Assembly (NCBI GenBank): GCA_016718655.1
Contig: JADKCV010000005.1
Coordinates: 170,658-234,657, forward strand
Length of the DNA stretch: 64,000 nucleotides
From: Flavobacteriales bacterium
Lineage (GTDB): Bacteria; Bacteroidota; Bacteroidia; Flavobacteriales_F; PHOS-HE28
Reading direction: 5' to 3'
Of this stretch, positions 46,456 to 55,592 are shown piece after piece. The notes beneath the pieces are model-generated. The model had not been told where the DNA came from, ran no database searches, and saw only the letters and a program-made list of their open reading frames with translations. Each line of letters opens with the position of its first letter. The first letter of the stretch is position 1. The position numbers and the translations under genes were made by a program.

Positions 46456-47595
46456 TTACAACTCCCCCCTGAACGCCGCCCCCAACACCGCCTTCTTCAA
46501 ACCCGCCAGCTCTGTTAGCTTCTGTTGGTAGGTGGTGTCGAGCTTCTCGGTCTCGGCCTCAAGCTCTCCCATCCTCTCGGCAATCTTCCTTTGCACAGCA
46601 ACAGAGGAAGGATAGCGGAGAACAACATCCTTGAGCGAGGAGAAGGACACAACCGGCTGGGCGGCTTGGCGTGCGAATGAGCGCAGGTCGAGGTGATTCA
46701 GCAGGTAGGTGAGGAACTCATGGTCGAAGTTCTCGTGAAACTATGAGATGTTGAAGGCATTATCGGTGAGCCAGATCGGTGTCTCGATGTGGCGGACGTT
46801 TCCGCACTTTGCACCAACGCGCCCTATGACCACATTGCTTCCAGAAAGATTGTACGCATCGTGCTTTCCAGCAACACCATTGCCGCCATAGACTTCGTAT
46901 GGCCCAGATTCATTCATGCTCTTCGCTGGAAGAAAGTCGCCGCTTCGGATTCTAAAACACTCACCGATTGTCTTCTCCACCCACCCATCCCCCTTCCCCT
47001 CGAACACCCCGTTCAAGTAGCTCTCGAACAGCTCCCGCGCGTTGGCCCGGTTGCGCTCCACGTGGGCCTGCGCCTCCGCCAGCGCCGCAAATGCCGCATC
47101 CAACTTCCCCACGATTCGTTCCTGTTCGGGGAGGGGTGGATTGGGAACTGGAACAGTGCCGAGGTTCTTTCGACTGATCCGATCGCGCGTTGTTCCCGAG
47201 ATGAGCTTAGCGACATCCTTCAAGTACAAGTCCGACTGCGAGTAGTATTGAAAGAACTCCGGCTTCATCACCTTGTGCTTGAAGCGAATGATGGAGCAGT
47301 CAACTCCAGTGATCATCTGCTTTCCTGTATCAGGCAAGATGCATGCACGTCCCACAGGGTCCGGTAAGCGTGATACCAAACAGTCGCCTTCAAACACTTC
47401 CGTGCAATTCAATCTAGCGAACGTCGCTTTCGAAATGAAACGCGCCTTGTCCTCGCGATCCTTGAAGACACCTTCACCTATGTTCCCCGTCTGCACAAGA
47501 CGGATCCCTTCCGGTGACTGGTCTTTGCTTTCGATCCAATCACCATCGGTGAAAACCTCACAGAGTTCCCCAAGCGGCTTCACCTCCCAACTCAT
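46456..47595 (-). CDS. hsdS: Type I specificity subunit HsdS with an in-frame amber stop
   Basis: About 380 residues with two target-recognition domains. TRD1 starts MSWEVKPLGELCEVFTDGDW; the conserved helix region is LPEQERIVGKLDAAFAALAEAQAHV; TRD2 begins WVEKTIGECFRIRSGDFLPA. An in-frame TAG at 46743-46741 interrupts TRD2 between TDNAFNIS and FHENFDHEFLTYLL; the frame is unchanged on both sides, so this is a nonsense change (perhaps TAC to TAG) or a substitution error. The C-terminus is LTELAGLKKAVLGAAFRGEL. HsdS sets the DNA target of HsdM and HsdR. Its start overlaps the hsdM stop by four bases. Confidence 0.85.
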
Positions 47596-49499
47596 GTCAG
47601 CAAGTGCATTATGCTTTGGAGCAAGCCGTTGGTCTTGTCATCCAATTCGCGGATCTCTTGCAGGATGGTCTTGGGATCGCGCAGCGGAGCCTCCTCGGCG
47701 CGGTTCGGGTTCTTCACGCTGAGGTCATAGGTCGTGGTGTTCACTGCGCCCACATCCACGCTCCAACTGTTCGCGCTATCGCCCTTGGTCTTCGCCAGCC
47801 GCACGAACTCCGCCATGTCGGCCTCGTTCAGCGGGTTGGTCTTGCCCATGTTGCGGCCGGGGTCCAGCTGGTAGTACCAGATGCGGCGTGTGGGGCGGCC
47901 TTTCTCGAAGAAGAGCACCACGGTCTTTACGCCCGCGCCTTGGAAGGTGCCGCCGGGCATGTCCAGGATGGTGTGCAGGTCGCAATCCTCCAGCAGCTTG
48001 CGCCGCAAACTGATGCTGGCGTTGTCCGTATTGCTGAGGAAGGTGTTCTTGATCACGATGCCCGCGCGGCCACCGGCCTTCATGCTCTTGATGAAGTGCT
48101 GCATGAAGAGGAAGGCGGTCTCCCCGGTCTTGATCGGGAAGTTCTGCTGCACCTCCGGCCGCTCCTTGCCGCCGAAGGGCGGGTTGGCCAGCACCACGTT
48201 GTACTGGTCCTTGGCTTGTATGTCGCCGAGGTTCTCCGCCAGCGTATTGGTGTGGATGATGTTGGGCGCCTCGATGCCGTGCAGGATCATGTTCATGATG
48301 CCGATGACGTAGGCCAGGCTCTTCTTCTCCTTGCCGAAGAAGGTCTTTTCCTGCAAGGTCTTGTGGTCGCTGGTGCTCTTGGCCTTCGCGCTCATGTGGT
48401 CGAAGGCCTCGCACAGGAAGCCCGCGCTGCCCACGGCACCATCGTACACGGTATCGCCGATCTGCGGGTCCACCACCTGCACAATGGCTTTGATCAGCGG
48501 GCGCGGGGTGTAGTACTCGCCGCCGTTGCGCCCGGCGTTGCCCATGTTCTTGATCTTGGCCTCGTAGAGGTGGCTCAGCTCGTGCTTCTCCTCCTGGCTG
48601 CGGAAGTGCAGGGCGTCCACATGCTCCAGCACATCGCGCAGGGTGTAGCCGCTCTGCACCCGGTTGCTGATCTCGCTGAAGATCTCGCCGATCTTGTACT
48701 CGATGGTGTTGGGCCCCGTGGCCTTCTGCTTGAAGCCCTTGAGGTAGGGGAAGAGCTGCTGGTTCACGAACTCCACGAGGTCCTTGCCGCTAAGGGCCTT
48801 GTGATGGTCCGGTTCGGCAAGCTCACCGGCCGCATTCTTCTTCTTGGGGCATGCCCACACCGGCCAGCGGTACTTCGCTTCGATGATGGGCGTGTACTTC
48901 TTGCCCTCAAGTTCAGCGGCCATCTGCTTCACGGCCTCGAGGTCGTCGAGGTACTTCAGGAAGAGGATCCAGCTGGTCTGCTCGGTGTAGTCCAGTTCGC
49001 TGGTGCAGCCGGGGTCTTTCCACAGGGCATCGTCGATGTTGCGGAAGGCGGTTTCGAAGGGGGTGCCGTTGCTCTTCTTGGCGGCGGCGCCGTTGGCTTT
49101 GGGCTTTGAGGCCTCCTGGCTTGCGGCTTCGGGGCCTTTGGCTTTAGGTGGTCGGCCTCGGCCGCGTTTGGGGGTCGGGTAAGGTATCGGTGGTGGCATG
49201 GTGGCCGGTAGGCCATTGGCCGTGCCTCCGGCAGGCAGGCTTTGTAGGCCAGTCGGCTCAGCCGCCAGTTGGCTTGAAGGCCTTTCCGCTGCGCGGCCAT
49301 TTGGCTCCGCCAACCGGATACTTCCCCCCCGTCCCCGCCCGAAGGCCACCAGCCCTTGGGCATAGAGGCCTTCCTTGGCCAGGTTGTAACTCTCCTCGTC
49401 CCAGCCCAGGTGTTCGCGGGCCTTGCCGTTGCCCAGGCTACCGTGCTCGGCCAGCAGGTCCAGCAGTTGCTGTTCGTTCGCTTCGTTCGTTCGGCTCAT
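47592..49499 (-). CDS. hsdM: Type I DNA adenine methyltransferase subunit HsdM
   Basis: About 635 residues from MSRTNEANEQQLLDLLAEHG; an upstream in-frame ATG lies 18 codons earlier but adds little. N-terminal winged-helix-like region (LLDLLAEHGSLGNGKAREHLG) and a Pro/Lys-rich linker (PYPTPKRGRGRPPKAKG) precede the HsdM N-terminal domain. The SAM-binding motif I appears as YDGAVGSAGFLCEAF and the catalytic motif is NPPFGG (N6-adenine). YTPRPLIKAIV is the usual preceding segment. It methylates adenine with HsdS. It is the first gene of the R-M locus, with a promoter-palindrome element about 50 bases upstream. Confidence 0.92.
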   Translation of the reverse strand: MSRTNEANEQQLLDLLAEHGSLGNGKAREHLGWDEESYNLAKEGLYAQGLVAFGRGRGGSIRLAEPNGRAAERPSSQLAAEPTGLQSLPAGGTANGLPATMPPPIPYPTPKRGRGRPPKAKGPEAASQEASKPKANGAAAKKSNGTPFETAFRNIDDALWKDPGCTSELDYTEQTSWILFLKYLDDLEAVKQMAAELEGKKYTPIIEAKYRWPVWACPKKKNAAGELAEPDHHKALSGKDLVEFVNQQLFPYLKGFKQKATGPNTIEYKIGEIFSEISNRVQSGYTLRDVLEHVDALHFRSQEEKHELSHLYEAKIKNMGNAGRNGGEYYTPRPLIKAIVQVVDPQIGDTVYDGAVGSAGFLCEAFDHMSAKAKSTSDHKTLQEKTFFGKEKKSLAYVIGIMNMILHGIEAPNIIHTNTLAENLGDIQAKDQYNVVLANPPFGGKERPEVQQNFPIKTGETAFLFMQHFIKSMKAGGRAGIVIKNTFLSNTDNASISLRRKLLEDCDLHTILDMPGGTFQGAGVKTVVLFFEKGRPTRRIWYYQLDPGRNMGKTNPLNEADMAEFVRLAKTKGDSANSWSVDVGAVNTTTYDLSVKNPNRAEEAPLRDPKTILQEIRELDDKTNGLLQSIMHLLT

Positions 49500-49550
49500 G
49501 GTGGCGGAAGGTAGCGCGGGGCGGCTGAAAGAAGATGCGTTGGTGCGGGC

Positions 49551-49597
49551 CAAACTACCAGTCCGAATAATTCCGCAGTACGTGTTTTTACACGGGG
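49551..49597 (-). promoter_or_regulatory. Promoter-palindrome element upstream of hsdM
   Basis: On the minus strand this reads a palindrome CGTGTAAAAACACG, then ACTGGTAGTTTGG about 20 bases on. TAGTTTG fits the TAnnTTTG-type minus-7 box of Bacteroidota promoters. A closely similar element is at 51680-51725 upstream of another minus-strand gene. Confidence 0.5.
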
Positions 49598-49841
49598 CGG
49601 AAAACTTTTTTCGTGCTCAGGCGGATGCTGTCGGATAATTGGGGCAGGGGGGTCAATTGATCATACCACGAGATGGAACGCGGGTGAAGGATGATCGACG
49701 TTGTACAACCGTTCTCAACCCGTCTCCAACCGTAGCCCGTTCAGCGCAAGTCCAACAGGAATAGTAAGATCGATAGGAGTAGACCAGGTCTGTATGACCT
49801 CTCTATTCAAGCATCTCACTATTGGGACATGCGGTAACCGC

Positions 49842-51622
49842 TCAAACCGCGAACCAGTCCGGTTTCCGCTTTTCATTGAAAGGCCACTCGCTACTTGGGA
49901 AGGAAGCGAAGGTGCCGAACCATGTGTAGAAGGAAATGAACTCACAGCAAGGTGCGTCGCCCAGTTTATTGGTGTTCTGAAGTGGCTGGAACCGCTGGGC
50001 GACCGGCACATCCTCCAAGCGTTCGTCCTGCGCCCAATACTCAACCCCATTCAGCAATACACCAACTGCACCTTTTGCCCTCCAAAGTTCACCAGGACCT
50101 TCAACGGCATGTACGCACCCACTTGTGCGACCGTATCCCCGATCACATGAAAATAGGGGTACCCGGACCCGAGCGGTCAGTGGTGGGATGGAAGTAGTGT
50201 TGGCGATACGCACCACCAGGTGAACACGATATCATCGTGTTCCCTGTTGTAGGTCAGCTGGAAGAACTCGCGACCGGCTTCCTTTTCCTTGGTCTGTCCA
50301 TGTTTGAGCAGAATTCCACCCCGCTCCCATCCGTTCCGACCGGTGGGATCGCAGCGCTCGGTATCGATCGCGAACGTGACGATGGCAGTGAAGCGGGGCG
50401 TGAACTCCAGGTTTGCTGCTGCGTGGATGTATGCATGGCGATCAGCATCTTCGGAATTGGTCCATGTGCTCCCCTTCGCCACCAATTCGGCATGGTTGCC
50501 CTGCCGAGTTGGGAAAGGCCCCCAACCGCGCCCTGCGCTGGTATTGCTCCCTTTTGTGGCCAGTCCGGCCCCGAATTCAAGCTGCCGGTCGGTGGCGTTG
50601 TAGGGCTGACCAGGGAAGTGAAGACCATTGAACTGCCATGCATGTGTAAGGCCCATCATGTAGTTGGGTCGTACATCCGTGTAGTTGGCTGCACTGTCCA
50701 AGGCATCGTCGGTGTAGTAGTTGATATGGTCACCTGTGGCGAACCTTTCCCTTCCATCGAAATCGCGGTGCGCGCTGTCATCCACCCAAGCCATTCCGTC
50801 TGCGGACAATACAAAGGGTACATAGTTCATGGTATGCCTGCGCAGCGCGGCCATGCTGGTCTTGTAGGAACTCAGCACACCGGGATAGGTCTGTTTCCAG
50901 TACTGCGCTTCCTGGGATAGCGCGAACATCCGAGCATGGAACGATCTCTCATCCCTGAACATCAATTCCACGATCCCCTCTTCACCGCTTTCCGAATAGG
51001 ACTGGACGGTCCCCTTCCCACCACTGGCCTTCAACAGGATCTCACCTAGCGCGATGCCAGGGGTACCGGGATGGAATACAGGAATGATGTTGTGTGCCTG
51101 CATCAACTCTGTGAATTCCGCTGCTGCATGCAGTGCAGCGGCTTGTTGCGCAGGATCCATTTTATACCAGTTGGGCTCGGCACTATTCAATGGGTCATAA
51201 GCCTCCAAGTCGAAAAGGAACCTGCCATCCTCCGGATCGACCTTCTCCAGAAGTAACTTGAAATAGGATACGAGATCGTCCCAATGGCTCTGCAAGGTGA
51301 CGTCGGTCGATACCACAAAGCCCGTGCTGGTAGGGTTTGGTTGCGTCCCGATCTTCATACCCGGCACCGTGCGTATCCCCAAGGCCCGGAATCGGTCGAT
51401 GATCTCGAAGTAGGAGGCCAGTGGTTGCCCGGCAACGACCGGCAAGGTTACCGTGGGGTCCGGTTTCATCAGATAGCCGTATCCATACAAGAGCCCCCAC
51501 TCACAACGCTCCTTGGCATAGGGCCCACCGGAATGCTCGTGTAAGTGCTCGTGCTCCAACTTCACGATGTCGTTGCTGTTATGGAAACGCCTGATCATGA
51601 GGGGTCGCTTTTCGTAGGCCAT
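49842..51622 (-). pseudogene. TIM-barrel-like/LamG-like protein, disrupted at 3' end
   Basis: The intact part (to about 50200) has about 470 residues. It begins MAYEKRPLMIRRFHNSNDIV, with repeated barrel-like strands (IRTVPGMKIGTQPN, GRFLFDLEAYDPLN, IIPVFHPGTPGIALGEI). From about residue 350 there is a concanavalin-like/LamG-type region (GRGWGPFPTRQGNHAELVAKG, WERGGILLKHG, FFQLTYNREHDDIVFTWW). Three or more frame breaks follow between 50215 and 50050; protein-like segments continue in other frames (AYRQHYFHPTTDRSG, HVIGDTVAQVGAYMPLKVLV, LLNGVEYWAQDERLEDVPV) to a stop at 49842. No signal peptide. Function unknown. Confidence 0.6.
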
Positions 51623-51679
51623 GGTGGTATCTGTTGGAAGGTGGATCGGGCCGGTTGGCCCACTGCATTTTCAGTGAGC

Positions 51680-51776
51680 CAAACTACCAGCCCGAACGGT
51701 GCCGCACTACGTGTTCTACACGGGGTGCTACCCGTGTTTTTACACGGGGTGGGGTACCCGTGTAAAAACACGTAGC
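51680..51776 (-). promoter_or_regulatory. Promoter element and large inverted-repeat cluster
   Basis: 51680-51725 matches the hsdM upstream element (TAGTTTGG box and CGTGT...ACACG palindrome). It is followed by CCCGTGTTTTTACACGGG (51731-51748) and a larger inverted repeat joining GCTACCCGTGT (51727 on) to ACACGTAGC (ending 51776). It lies about 60 bases upstream of the 51622 start on the minus strand. Confidence 0.55.
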
Positions 51777-51857
51777 GCTGTAACAAAAGATCCACTATAG
51801 CTGTGCACATCAACATACCTGAAAACCCTTGCGCTCCGCGCACCTACCGAACGGGAT

Positions 51858-52175
51858 CAAGGTTCAAGTCACAAGACACAAGGCGTGAAAGCTCAATGGC
51901 CTGCACTGCTTGAACGACCACAAGACACTTGCGCTCCGCGCGCACCTGATGAAACTCTAGGCCGTGTAGCAAGTAGCCAGAGGCCAGTGGTTCCTAGGTT
52001 GAGCTTCGTGGTAGAACGGCGGGAGGAAGTGACAAATAACAAGGGGTCAAGTAACAAGGCTCAAAGGCTTGCATTGCCGAACGACCATAAACCACTTGCG
52101 CTCCGCGCACCTACTGAAACCTTCGGCCGTGTAGCAAGTGGCCGGAGGCCAGTGGTTCTGCGGTTGAGTTCGGTG
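51858..52175. repeat. Two degenerate direct repeats of about 140-150 bases
   Basis: Copy 1 is about 51858-52011, copy 2 about 52039-52175. Both contain ACTTGCGCTCCGCGC, GCCGTGTAGCAAGT and GGCCAGTGGTT in the same order. A partial third piece (CTTGCGCTCCGCGCACCTAC) lies at 51828-51850. The region from 51623 to 52351 has no gene; these repeats are its main content. Confidence 0.65.
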
Positions 52176-52351
52176 GCCGCTGGCCGAGGACCATTAAAGC
52201 CAACGGCGGCCTTCAACCCGGAACCGGAGGCCATCCACGGAAATGGTATACGCGTTCGGACCTGTATATCGGTTCCGCACCTTGGTCGGGCGCTGGGGGG
52301 GGCCACATACTATTCGCGTAACGGTGCGTTCATAAACACATAACGCGTTCC

Positions 52352-53119
52352 GTGCACCCCACACCGTGCCGGAGCCCTGAGGTGGAGGTGGTGGTGGGGC
52401 AAGGGAACAGGGTGCACGGCGCACTGAACCGAACGGTCTTGAACACCGCTGCCCGCCTCCTGCCCCGTGTCGCCATCGTGGACGACCACCCGCCCATGTT
52501 GCTCGGTATCCGCGATACCCTGGAGGACAGTGGGCAATTCGCCGTGACGCTGATGGCGCGGCACGGTGCCGAGCTGGTGGAGGCGCTGGAAGGCGGCGCC
52601 GAGGTGGACCTGGTGGTGCTGGACCTGTGCATGCCGGTGATGGACGGCCTTACCACGCTGGCCTGGCTGCACGAGCACCGACCGCAGCTGGGCACCGTGG
52701 CCTACACCTTCGAGGTGAAGCCCACTACGGTACTGCGCTGCTACCGGAGCGGAGCGCGCGGCCTGCTGTGCAAGGACTGCGAGCCTGAGGTGTTGGTGGC
52801 GGCACTGAACACGGTGCTGGCCGGCGGCATCTACCACACCACGGAGAGCCAGCAGGTACTGCTGGAGAACCCCGATGGGCTGAGCCCCGAGGAACGGAAA
52901 CTGCTACGGGTGCGTGCGCAGGTGACCCCGCGCCAGCTGCAGGTATTGGAGATCCTGGTGCGCGAGGACGATCCGAAGACGGAGCAGATCGCCAGGGAAC
53001 TGAACTTGAGCAGCCGCACGGTGGAGGGCCACCTGAGCGAGCTGTACGACCTGTTCGGTGTGCCCGGCCGCACGTCCTTGGCGCTGGCCGCCGTGCGCGT
53101 GGGCCTAGTGCCACTGTGA
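52352..53119 (+). CDS. Orphan response regulator, NarL/FixJ family
   Basis: Up to 255 residues from the ATG at 52352. The first 37 residues are unlike any receiver domain, so the real start may be a TTG or GTG closer to RVAIVDDHPPMLLGI. The receiver has acidic pair DD, phosphoacceptor Asp in VVLDLCMPVMDG (residue 91 in this numbering) and Lys in LLCKD. The LuxR HTH follows: VTPRQLQVLEILV, then TEQIARELNLSSRTVEGHLSELYDLF. No kinase lies beside it. It is a relative of the regulators at 11587 and 23250. Confidence 0.82.
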   Translation: MHPTPCRSPEVEVVVGQGNRVHGALNRTVLNTAARLLPRVAIVDDHPPMLLGIRDTLEDSGQFAVTLMARHGAELVEALEGGAEVDLVVLDLCMPVMDGLTTLAWLHEHRPQLGTVAYTFEVKPTTVLRCYRSGARGLLCKDCEPEVLVAALNTVLAGGIYHTTESQQVLLENPDGLSPEERKLLRVRAQVTPRQLQVLEILVREDDPKTEQIARELNLSSRTVEGHLSELYDLFGVPGRTSLALAAVRVGLVPL

Positions 53120-53247
53120 CCCCTGGCGTTGGTTCACCTCCGGTCCAATGCCCGATCAGCCATCACGAGCGCAAGCTTGTTCACCCGCACGGGTCGACGG
53201 AATGATGCCTTGGCTGCGCGCACCCCGGTGAAGGCAGTGTGGCAGGA

Positions 53248-53835
53248 GGTGATGGCACCGCGACACCCTGTGAAGGCGACGCGGCACCATCGTCTGGCTA
53301 CGCGGCAACACTTCATGGTGGCGCAACACCATGTGATGGCAGCGCGATACCATGTGATGGCGACGCGACACAATGTGATGGCGACGCGACCCAATGTGAT
53401 GGGAGCGTGGCAACATGTGATGACGGCGCGACACAATGTGATGGCGGCGCGACACCATGTGATGACGGCGCGACACAATGTGATGGCGGCGCGACACCAT
53501 GTGATGACGGCGCGACACCATGTGATGGCGGTGCGACACCATGTGATGACGGCGTGGCAACATGTGATGGCGGCGTGATACCATGTGATGGCAGCGCAAC
53601 AACATGTGATGGCAGCGCAACACCATGTAATGGCGGCGTGACACCATGTGATGGCAGCGCGACACCATGTGATGGCAGCGCGACACAATGTGAAGGCGGC
53701 GTGCCAACATGAGATGGCAGCGCGACACCATGTGATGGCGGCGCGACACCATGTGATGGCGGCGCGGCAACATGTGATGGCGGCGCGACACCATGTGATG
53801 GCAGCGCGACACCATGTGATGGCGGCGCGACACCA
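53248..53835. repeat. 28-copy array of a 21-bp tandem repeat
   Basis: The unit starts TGTGATGGCGGC and ends GACACCA, 21 bases. The first four units are degenerate and unit 19 and later carry single changes. As 21 is a multiple of 3, several frames stay open; on the plus strand one reads CDGGATP repeats until a TGA at unit 23. On the minus strand a frame from 53988 to 53134 remains open throughout. Variable bases do not concentrate in third codon positions, so coding is not shown. Confidence 0.9.
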
Positions 53836-54006
53836 TGTTGGCGCCGCGCACGAACCCGCTATTGGCGCGGCATACAAGCGGACCCCCGTAGGATCACGGG
53901 GGTGCCGATCGCGGAGTTCCGCACCGCTTTTCCGACACTTTTTTACGGGCCTTACGAAAAAGGGGTTGTGTCCGGAATTCCCCGGCACAGATAAAACACC
54001 ACTGCC

Positions 54007-54633
54007 ATGCAGCAGGTAACACCCAAACTGGGCCTCAACGGCCTCACCTCAACGTCCTTGGTGGAAAAAGGACGGAACCACGTGAAGGATTGCACCACCA
54101 ATCCGAACGTGACACTCCCGGGCACCTTCCTGGGCGACATGACCAATGCGCTGGACGCGTTGGAACTGGCCAACATGAAGGTGCTGCAGAACGGTGGGCG
54201 GCTGGACCACCAATTGCGCAACGAGCGTCGGAAGGATGTGGAGGACTTCATCCGTCGCTTGTGTGGCATCGTGGAGGACCAGTGCTTCGGTGATCTGGAC
54301 AAGATCCTGAGCACGGGTTTCGAAGTGCGTCGTTCCGCAAGCCCTGTCGGTATCGTACAGGCCCCCAAGAACCTGCGTGCCCGCCGGGGTGTGCTTGGTG
54401 GCCAAGTGGACCTGCAGTGGGACAGTGTACGCGGGCGGTTGATGTACGAAGTGTGGATGAACGATGGCGATCCGAACATCGAGGCAGGTTGGAAGCTGGT
54501 GGTGCAGACCAGTAAGAACCGCCTGGTGGTGGAGGACCTTCAAACGGACAAGCCCTACTACTTCCGGGTGAACGCCATCGGCACCGCAGGAGTGGGCCCC
54601 GCGAGCGACAGTGCACAGAGTAAGGCCGCCTGA
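54007..54633 (+). CDS. Fibronectin type III protein
   Basis: 208 residues, no signal peptide. The N-terminal 110 residues are helical and unrecognised (MTNALDALELANMKVLQNG). Residues about 118-208 form an FN3 domain: APKNLRARRGVLGGQVDLQW, then YEVWMNDGD and PYYFRVNAIGTAGVGPASD. Similar proteins in Bacteroidota are often structural or associated with larger complexes. A possible hairpin follows at 54673. Confidence 0.65.
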   Translation: MQQVTPKLGLNGLTSTSLVEKGRNHVKDCTTNPNVTLPGTFLGDMTNALDALELANMKVLQNGGRLDHQLRNERRKDVEDFIRRLCGIVEDQCFGDLDKILSTGFEVRRSASPVGIVQAPKNLRARRGVLGGQVDLQWDSVRGRLMYEVWMNDGDPNIEAGWKLVVQTSKNRLVVEDLQTDKPYYFRVNAIGTAGVGPASDSAQSKAA

Positions 54634-54672
54634 GCACCGGGGATCCTCCTCCCCTCCTTCTTCCCTGCCCTT

Positions 54673-54698
54673 GCCCCGGCTCCGAAAGGACGCCGGGG
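54673..54698 (+). terminator. Hairpin after the FN3 gene
   Basis: CCCCGGCTCC, GAAA loop, GGA, a bulged C, then GCCGGGG. It lies 40 bases after the FN3 stop and 32 before the next start, so it may be a terminator or a 5' element. Confidence 0.5.
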
Positions 54699-54729
54699 TC
54701 GGGGCGTTGAGCACCAACCCCGTTCTCCG

Positions 54730-55503
54730 ATGACCATCCATCCCCTGCTCCCCGCACACCTCACCGGCACTGCCCACGCGCTGCCCTTCGTGGACGCGGC
54801 CACACGCCGTCGCCTGCTCTGGCTGCTGCGCACGCCCTACGCCCGCTGCATCGCGGTGCGCGCCGGCGATGCCGTGGTGGCGGTGGCCGGTGCCCTGGTG
54901 CTGCCCCCGCTCGGCCATGTGTTGGTGGTGGCGGCCGCCGATCCCGCTGCGTGGCACCACGCACTGGATGCCATCCGCACCGTGCTGCTTGACAACGGAT
55001 GCACCACGGTGGAGGCCACAGCGGCTGCCGATGCGGTGGCACCTTGGCACACCAACGACTTCGCGGACCTGCAGGAACTGCTGTGCCTGGCAGGCGGTGT
55101 GGCCAAGGCCGCGCAAAGCGACGCGGTGGTGCCCCTGGAGCCGCGCCACCACTTCGGACTGCTGCACCTGGACCGGCAAGTGAACGCGCCGGGCCGCCTG
55201 CCACTATTGCTGGAGCACGACTACCTAGCGCAGGTGTTGGAACGTGCGGGGGCGGTGCGGGGCGTGTTGTTCCCCCTGCTCGGCGAGGGCCTCATCATGG
55301 CCGCCGACGCGTCCTCCGGGTTGGAGCTGCAGCGCTGGCTGCTGCCCGTGCAAGCGCACGTGGTGCTGCCCGCCGCCAACACCGTGGCCGTGGAGCACCT
55401 GCAGGAACTGGGCTACCACGTGCGCAGTCGCGCGCAACGCCTGGTGTGGGGCCCACTACCCATCCTGCGGCCGGAACTGGTCTTTGCTTGGCCGTGGTGC
55501 TGA
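54730..55503 (+). CDS. Possible GNAT-like acetyltransferase
   Basis: 257 residues. Segments such as ARCIAVRAGDAVVAVAGALVL and LLDNGCTTVEATAAAD resemble a first GNAT-like fold. The second half (APGRLPLLLEHDYLAQVLER, GVLFPLLGEGLIMAADASSG, NTVAVEHLQELGYHVRSRAQRLVWGP) recalls the C-terminal domain of acetyltransferases of the type 18 family. No canonical acetyl-CoA loop is obvious, so the call is cautious. A hairpin terminator follows. Confidence 0.5.
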   Translation: MTIHPLLPAHLTGTAHALPFVDAATRRRLLWLLRTPYARCIAVRAGDAVVAVAGALVLPPLGHVLVVAAADPAAWHHALDAIRTVLLDNGCTTVEATAAADAVAPWHTNDFADLQELLCLAGGVAKAAQSDAVVPLEPRHHFGLLHLDRQVNAPGRLPLLLEHDYLAQVLERAGAVRGVLFPLLGEGLIMAADASSGLELQRWLLPVQAHVVLPAANTVAVEHLQELGYHVRSRAQRLVWGPLPILRPELVFAWPWC

Positions 55504-55540
55504 GTGCTCCGATCACCGGCTGCGCCTGGCAGCAGCAAGG

Positions 55541-55561
55541 ACCCCGGCATGATGCCGGGGT
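55541..55561. terminator. Hairpin terminator after GNAT-like gene
   Basis: ACCCCGGCAT and ATGCCGGGGT form a 9-bp stem with a 3-base loop, with AAG and CTT extensions outside. It lies between convergent genes. Confidence 0.7.
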
Positions 55562-55592
55562 TCTTGCGTTAATGGGGGTGCTGTCAACCTGT

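Noticed and set aside
53248..53835. CRISPR array
   Set aside because: Units of 21 bases are directly adjacent with no spacers.
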